A stretch of 64,000 nt of DNA from Methanosuratincola petrocarbonis (GTDB taxonomy: Archaea; Thermoproteota; Methanomethylicia; Methanomethylicales; Methanomethylicaceae). The notes under the pieces are model-generated. The model did not search any database. It saw only the letters and a list, made by a program, of their open reading frames with translations, and was not told the origin of the DNA. Location of the stretch: positions 1,240,001 to 1,304,000 of the forward strand of contig CP130488.1 in NCBI GenBank assembly GCA_030522375.1. Direction: 5' to 3'. Positions within the stretch are counted from its first letter, which is position 1, and every line of letters begins with the position of its first letter. The position numbers and the translations under genes are program-made. This document shows, one piece after another, positions 60,105 through 64,000 of this stretch.

Positions 60105-62102
60105 TCAAGGTCCGGCGCTTATGCGTCCCCTCCCCCTGTAGAAGTCGCCGATAAGGCGCGAGAGGCTGCCCTCACGATCCTCGACAGCAGTGATGCGTTC
60201 CCTGATCCAAGCGGGCAGGAGGCGGCGCAAGTATGGGGATGCGAAACGGTAGTCCATGAAAACGACCACCCCCCTGTCCCCCAGGTTCCTGAAGGGCCTG
60301 CCGGCTGCCTGCGAGGCTTTCCTCATCGCGGGTATGGTGTATGCGTACTCCCTCCCTCTCCCCGGGAAGATAGACTCGTAGTAGCTTATCTGGGCGTTGA
60401 CCTTCGCGGTGGGCTTCGGGTAAGGCACACCGACTATTATGACAGAGTTCATCTCGTCCCCGGGATAGTCTTCGCCTTCGCTGAACCTCCCTCCTGTGAC
60501 CCCGAGAAGGACTGCGCCACCAGAGCGTGCCATCGACTTGTACTCCTCGATCAGGCGGTCCTGGTCGAGTGACCTGACCTTCTGCTGCTCCACGTAGATG
60601 GGCCTCCGGACGGCGGATTCAATCCCAGCTTCGATCAGGCCCTCCATCACGCCGTAGGAAGAGCAGAAAATGCCCGTGTTCCCAGGGGTGTTGGAGACGA
60701 CCTCTGAGATCTTCGACACCATAAGGGAGTAGGACTCCTTGCCGCGCTGGTCGTAGAGCGTCGAGACCCCGCGGCAGACCAAGACAAGCGTCTGTTCCCT
60801 GCTGAAGGGCGATGGGAGGGCGGTCTTGAGTGTGGATCCAGGCAACCCCATCACAGAGGCGTATGCATCCAAATCCTCGAGCGTCCCAGACATGCTCACG
60901 GTAGCGGCAGCGGTATTTATCAACTCGGAGGTCGAGGTCCTTGGGTCGAGGGAGACGATCTCGATGGTCTTGGACCCCTCCCCCTCTTCGCTGTGTATTA
61001 TGTGGACGAACTCCTTCCTACTCGAGGTTTCGTACGCCCTCAGGAAGAACTCGCCGAGGCGGTGTATGTAGGACCTGGGGATCCTCCCCTTGGAGAGGAG
61101 ATCTATTTTGATCCTCTCCCCGAACTCGTGAGCCTCCTCGAGGAAGATAGGCAGCGACTCGCTTATCCTCGCGGACTTCAGCGCCTGCTCCGCGACCGAC
61201 TTGAGATCTACCACGTGCTCGCCGAACCCCTTCCCCTCGACTATCGATAGCACCGACTCGGCAAACCTTACGACGTCCGCCTTTCCGTAGTTGTCAGCCT
61301 CCCTCGAGCAGAGCAGGATTGAGTTGACCGAGATCCTGTCGCTTTCGTACTCGTTGACGGTCTCTGGGAGGTTGTGCGCCTCGTCGAGTATTACCACGTA
61401 TTGGGATATGGACTGCCCCAGGCGCTTCACGAACGTATCCCTGATCTCCCTGTTGAAAAGGTAGGCATAGCTCAGCGCAACAACATCCATGTGCGGGAGT
61501 ATGAGCTTAGTCATCTCGTAGGGGCAGAGCTCGCTAACCTTGGACTGGGAGATAAGGTCGAATGCAGCCGTGGGGGACTCGAGGAAATCTTCGATCAGAT
61601 ACTTCACCGTCTTGCCCTCCTCCTCGATGTTCTCGTGGTAGGGGCACTTCCTGCTCTTTATGAGGTCCGAGCAGAGCTCGGAGACCGTTCTGGGATCCCT
61701 GGACAGGCGGAGCACGGCATCGTTGACGCACATCTCTGCCCTCCCACGGATCGAGATCCCCGTCACCTTCTCCCTCTTGCTTATCTCCGCGAGCTCCTCG
61801 ATCACCCTGTCGAGCTCCTTGTAAGTCCTTGCGGCGTAGAGTATCCGGAGACCCGCCGGCTTGCATGCCTGGAGGGCTCCCGCAAGGGATCCAGCTGTCT
61901 TCCCGAGGCCGCTTGCGCCGTCCACGACCGCGTGTGAACGCTTCTCAACTGCCTCGGAGACTACCCTAAGCAGCTCCTCCTGGTTCGGCTTGAATGATGG
62001 ATAAGGGAAGTATCGCCACTCGGGAATCAACTGGGGTTGCTCCAAGCGATAAAAGGCTGCTCGGGGCGATTTAACGCTGTCGGATGGAAATCTGGCATGC
62101 AC
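60105..62102 (-). CDS. XPD/Rad3-like DNA helicase
   Basis: 665-residue superfamily 2 helicase. Walker A ASGLGKTAG (about 64-72), iron-sulfur cluster cysteines (AEMC, ELC, RKCPY, ELCPYEM, spread over about 122-193), DEAH box VVILDEAHNL (about 240), and helicase motif VI QAAGRPFR (about 606). Archaeal XPD acts in DNA repair. The GTG start at 62102 is uncertain; TTG 62042 is another. Divergent from the UbiD gene. Confidence 0.92.
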   Translation of the reverse strand: MHARFPSDSVKSPRAAFYRLEQPQLIPEWRYFPYPSFKPNQEELLRVVSEAVEKRSHAVVDGASGLGKTAGSLAGALQACKPAGLRILYAARTYKELDRVIEELAEISKREKVTGISIRGRAEMCVNDAVLRLSRDPRTVSELCSDLIKSRKCPYHENIEEEGKTVKYLIEDFLESPTAAFDLISQSKVSELCPYEMTKLILPHMDVVALSYAYLFNREIRDTFVKRLGQSISQYVVILDEAHNLPETVNEYESDRISVNSILLCSREADNYGKADVVRFAESVLSIVEGKGFGEHVVDLKSVAEQALKSARISESLPIFLEEAHEFGERIKIDLLSKGRIPRSYIHRLGEFFLRAYETSSRKEFVHIIHSEEGEGSKTIEIVSLDPRTSTSELINTAAATVSMSGTLEDLDAYASVMGLPGSTLKTALPSPFSREQTLVLVCRGVSTLYDQRGKESYSLMVSKISEVVSNTPGNTGIFCSSYGVMEGLIEAGIESAVRRPIYVEQQKVRSLDQDRLIEEYKSMARSGGAVLLGVTGGRFSEGEDYPGDEMNSVIIVGVPYPKPTAKVNAQISYYESIFPGRGREYAYTIPAMRKASQAAGRPFRNLGDRGVVVFMDYRFASPYLRRLLPAWIRERITAVEDREGSLSRLIGDFYRGRGRISAGP

Positions 62103-62262
62103 ATTCCTGGCTGCTTAGGCTAACCCGTGGCGCCTTCCCAGCACCAGCAGAGGCTTGTGCGGGGGACCGCCCCGGGAGGGTTAAGAAAGAATTGCGAACG
62201 AGAATTGCAAAAAGGATTTAGCCCCTCAAGATCGATTAATATCAGCCTTGGAGGTCAATTTT

Positions 62263-63588
62263 TTGAGTCTTAGGGAGTTCATAGAGGCAGAGCGAGCCAT
62301 TAGCGGAGCGGTACTGGACATCGAGGAGGAGGTGTCGACAGATTATGAGGCTGCAGCAATCATGAAGAGGCACGACGGTGGACCGACCCTCATATTCAGG
62401 AGAGTGAAGGGGCACAATCACCAAGCGGTGGGTGGGATCTGCGGGTCGCGCGAAAGGATCTACAGGGCAATAGGTGCAGACAAGGAAACATACTGCAGGA
62501 AGATTTCCTGGGCGGTACAGAACCCAAAGCCTCCTGAGCTGGTCGAAAGCGGACCTGTCATGGAGGTTTCCGAGCCGCCGGACTTGGACAGGCTGCCGAT
62601 CTTCAGGCACTACGAGAAGGATCCCGGGAAGTACATAACCTCAGGCATCGTGGTAGCGAGGAGCGCGGACGGCAGCTTCCAGAACGCGTCTGTGCACAGG
62701 ATGCTGGTCCTCGGCAAGGACAGTCTGGCGATAAGGATAGTGCCGAGGCACCTCTACGCGATGAGGGAGGACGCCGCGATGCTGGGTCAGGATCTCCAGG
62801 TCGCTATAGTCATAGGGGCGCACCCTGCAGTCTTGGTAGGGGTCAACTCTGGGCCAGACTACAGGGTCAACGAGCTCTGGGTAGCCAACTCGCTGCTCGG
62901 GGGGAGGATGAAGGTTGTGAAGTGCCCAGACGTCGACATCGATGTCCCCTGCGACGCAGAGTTCGTGCTCGAGGGTGAGATAAGCGCTGACGAGACGGCG
63001 GAAGAGGGACCCTTCGTCGACCTAACGGGGACATACGACATAGTCAGGAAGCAGCCGGTAGTCAGGATCAGGAGGGTCATGAGGAGGCGGGATGCGATCT
63101 ACCAGGCGCTGCTCCCAGGCGGGAGCGAGCACAAGCTGCTCATGGGGATCCCCAAGGAAGTGAGGATGTATGAAGCGATCCAGAAGGCGGTCCCGAAAGT
63201 CAAGGGCGTAAGGCTCACTCCAGGCGGTTGCTGCTGGTTCCACGCCGTGGTATCGATAAAGAAGCAGGCAGACGGCGACGGCAAGAACGCGGCTTTGGCG
63301 GCGCTCGGATCGAACCCCAGCCTCAAGCACGTCGTGGTGGTCGACGAGGATGTGGACATCGACAGCCCCGAGGAAGTGGAATGGGCGATCGCAACCAGAT
63401 TCCAAGGGGACAAGGATCTCACACTCATTGAGGGGGCGAGGGGCTCGACGCTCGACCCTTCATCAGACCAGATAAATATACTGACAGCAAAGCTCGCGAT
63501 CGATGCGACCATCCCCTGGAGCAAGCCAAAGGAGAAATTCTTGCGGGCAGCAATACCCGAGGGAACAAGGGACGAGGAGCGCGGCTGA
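62263..63588 (+). CDS. UbiD-family decarboxylase (likely trans-anhydromevalonate-5-phosphate decarboxylase)
   Basis: 441-residue prenylated-FMN decarboxylase. N-terminal RAISGAVLDIEEEV, then KGHNHQAVGGICGSRERI, and the UbiD core EEGPFVDLTGTYD and VVRIRRVMRR. It starts at TTG 62263 with GGAGGTC upstream (TTG 62248 is an alternative). Because aconitase X, the partner enzyme, follows at 75 bases, the best reading is the archaeal mevalonate pathway, where this enzyme makes isopentenyl phosphate; UbiD-type menaquinone or other uses are not excluded by sequence alone. Confidence 0.8.
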   Translation: MSLREFIEAERAISGAVLDIEEEVSTDYEAAAIMKRHDGGPTLIFRRVKGHNHQAVGGICGSRERIYRAIGADKETYCRKISWAVQNPKPPELVESGPVMEVSEPPDLDRLPIFRHYEKDPGKYITSGIVVARSADGSFQNASVHRMLVLGKDSLAIRIVPRHLYAMREDAAMLGQDLQVAIVIGAHPAVLVGVNSGPDYRVNELWVANSLLGGRMKVVKCPDVDIDVPCDAEFVLEGEISADETAEEGPFVDLTGTYDIVRKQPVVRIRRVMRRRDAIYQALLPGGSEHKLLMGIPKEVRMYEAIQKAVPKVKGVRLTPGGCCWFHAVVSIKKQADGDGKNAALAALGSNPSLKHVVVVDEDVDIDSPEEVEWAIATRFQGDKDLTLIEGARGSTLDPSSDQINILTAKLAIDATIPWSKPKEKFLRAAIPEGTRDEERG

Positions 63589-63662
63589 AAGGTCGATAGG
63601 AGGAGACAGGTGGCAAGCACAGGTTAGGAAGAAAGACTGTTCAAGCGATTGGGGGAAGCGCA

Positions 63663-64000
63663 TTGCGTCTGGACAGCGAAGAGGAAGGGATTCTCAACGG
63701 CAGGGAAGGGGCTGCGGCAAAAAAGGCGATGGAGCTGCTTGTGGCGATCGGGGAGGTCATGGGCGCGGAGAGGATGGTAAGGGTCACGAGCGCCCAAGTC
63801 TCCGGGGTCTCATACGGTAACATAGGGGAGGCCGGGCTCCAGTTCTTGGAGGATTGGGCAGAGAATGGCGCAAGGGTGAGGGTCCCGACCACGCTCAACC
63901 CCTGCGGGATGGACCTGGAAAGGTGGCAGGAGACGGGGGTGGACGGATCCTACCGGGCGAAGCAGCTGAGGATCATTGAAGCTTTCAGGAGGATGGGGGT
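63663..64000 (+). CDS. Phosphomevalonate dehydratase large subunit (aconitase X), truncated by window edge
   Basis: TTG start at 63663 behind GGGGGAAGCG, open to the edge (113 residues). The N-terminal aconitase X signature TSAQVSGVSYGNIGEAGL is complete, followed by VPTTLNPCGMDLERW with a Cys that ligates the cluster and GSYRAKQLRIIEAFRRMG. In archaea this protein (AcnX) dehydrates mevalonate-5-phosphate with a small partner. Its place after UbiD is decisive for that role. Only the N-terminal quarter is visible. Confidence 0.9.
   Translation, partial: MRLDSEEEGILNGREGAAAKKAMELLVAIGEVMGAERMVRVTSAQVSGVSYGNIGEAGLQFLEDWAENGARVRVPTTLNPCGMDLERWQETGVDGSYRAKQLRIIEAFRRMG

Noticed and set aside
1..64000. 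CRISPR array, insertion sequence or prophage
   Set aside because: No regularly spaced repeats, transposase, integrase or terminal inverted repeats were recognised in the window.

Overview
The window is a stretch of archaeal chromosome, about 55% G+C and densely packed. The lineage signals are PolD small subunit, DNA primase PriL/PriS, GINS, PCNA, Rpo4/Rpo11/TFS, NOB1, Csl4, Nop10, archaeal ribosomal proteins (L10e, L21e, L44e, S27e), class I LysRS, AglB, CDP-archaeol synthase and the archaeal pantoate kinase/phosphopantothenate synthetase route. Arginine is mostly AGG/AGA and many starts are GTG or TTG. A methylcobamide:CoM-type methyltransferase next to a corrinoid protein points to C1 methyl-group metabolism. 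A TACK-type methylotrophic lineage (for example Methanomethylicia/Verstraetearchaeota, or a Bathyarchaeota/Korarchaeota relative) fits best, but no marker gene here settles the phylum.

Layout. 1-6.7 kb: 5' part of PolD small subunit, a PhoU-type regulator, speD-speE (polyamines), tRNA-Ser(CGA) with an intron, two small winged-helix genes in convergent overlap, lysS(class I)-HD protein, tRNA-Leu(GAG) with an intron. 6.7-17.7 kb: an unexplained 437-bp intergenic region, threonine synthase, an aryl-acid module (small membrane peptide, Na+/solute symporter, phenylacetate-CoA ligase), small redox and GNAT genes, cysS, moaE, NSUN-type methyltransferase, nob1-nadK. 17.7-23.7 kb is the most unusual part: mtaA/mtbA-like gene plus corrinoid protein; a coupled pair made of a small GGGG-ending protein and a lipid-binding-like (TULIP-like) protein with an Ada-type zinc tail; a four-helix membrane protein; a small Cys protein; and a heliorhodopsin gene broken in the loop after helix 1.

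24-46.8 kb is an information-processing block: aIF5A, SRP54, trmY, pus10, L21e, rpo4, DUF655, ksgA, mtq2-like, L10e, dph2, METTL5-like, csl4, rpo11, RNase III-like, TFS, PCNA, priL, priS, GINS, L44e, S27e, aIF2-alpha, nop10, then aglB (opposite strand) and ileS. 46.8-53.1 kb: gcvH, small zinc-ribbon and membrane genes, a type IA topoisomerase, argH-argG. 53.2-64 kb: a radical SAM/SPASM enzyme, a four-gene CoA operon (coaBC, pantoate kinase, phosphopantothenate synthetase, ECF-type S component), carS, radB, an XPD-like helicase, and at the right edge a UbiD-family decarboxylase followed by aconitase X, the signature pair of the archaeal mevalonate pathway.

Functional links: speD/speE can supply spermidine-type polyamine for hypusine on aIF5A; trmY and pus10 together make m1-pseudouridine-54 in tRNA; PCNA-PriL-PriS-GINS form a replisome cluster; nob1, ksgA, csl4, nop10 and METTL5-like serve ribosome and RNA maturation; UbiD/AcnX and CarS feed isoprenoid and archaeal lipid synthesis. 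Positions of starts are my choice from SD-like motifs, TATA position and family alignment; several are uncertain and flagged.
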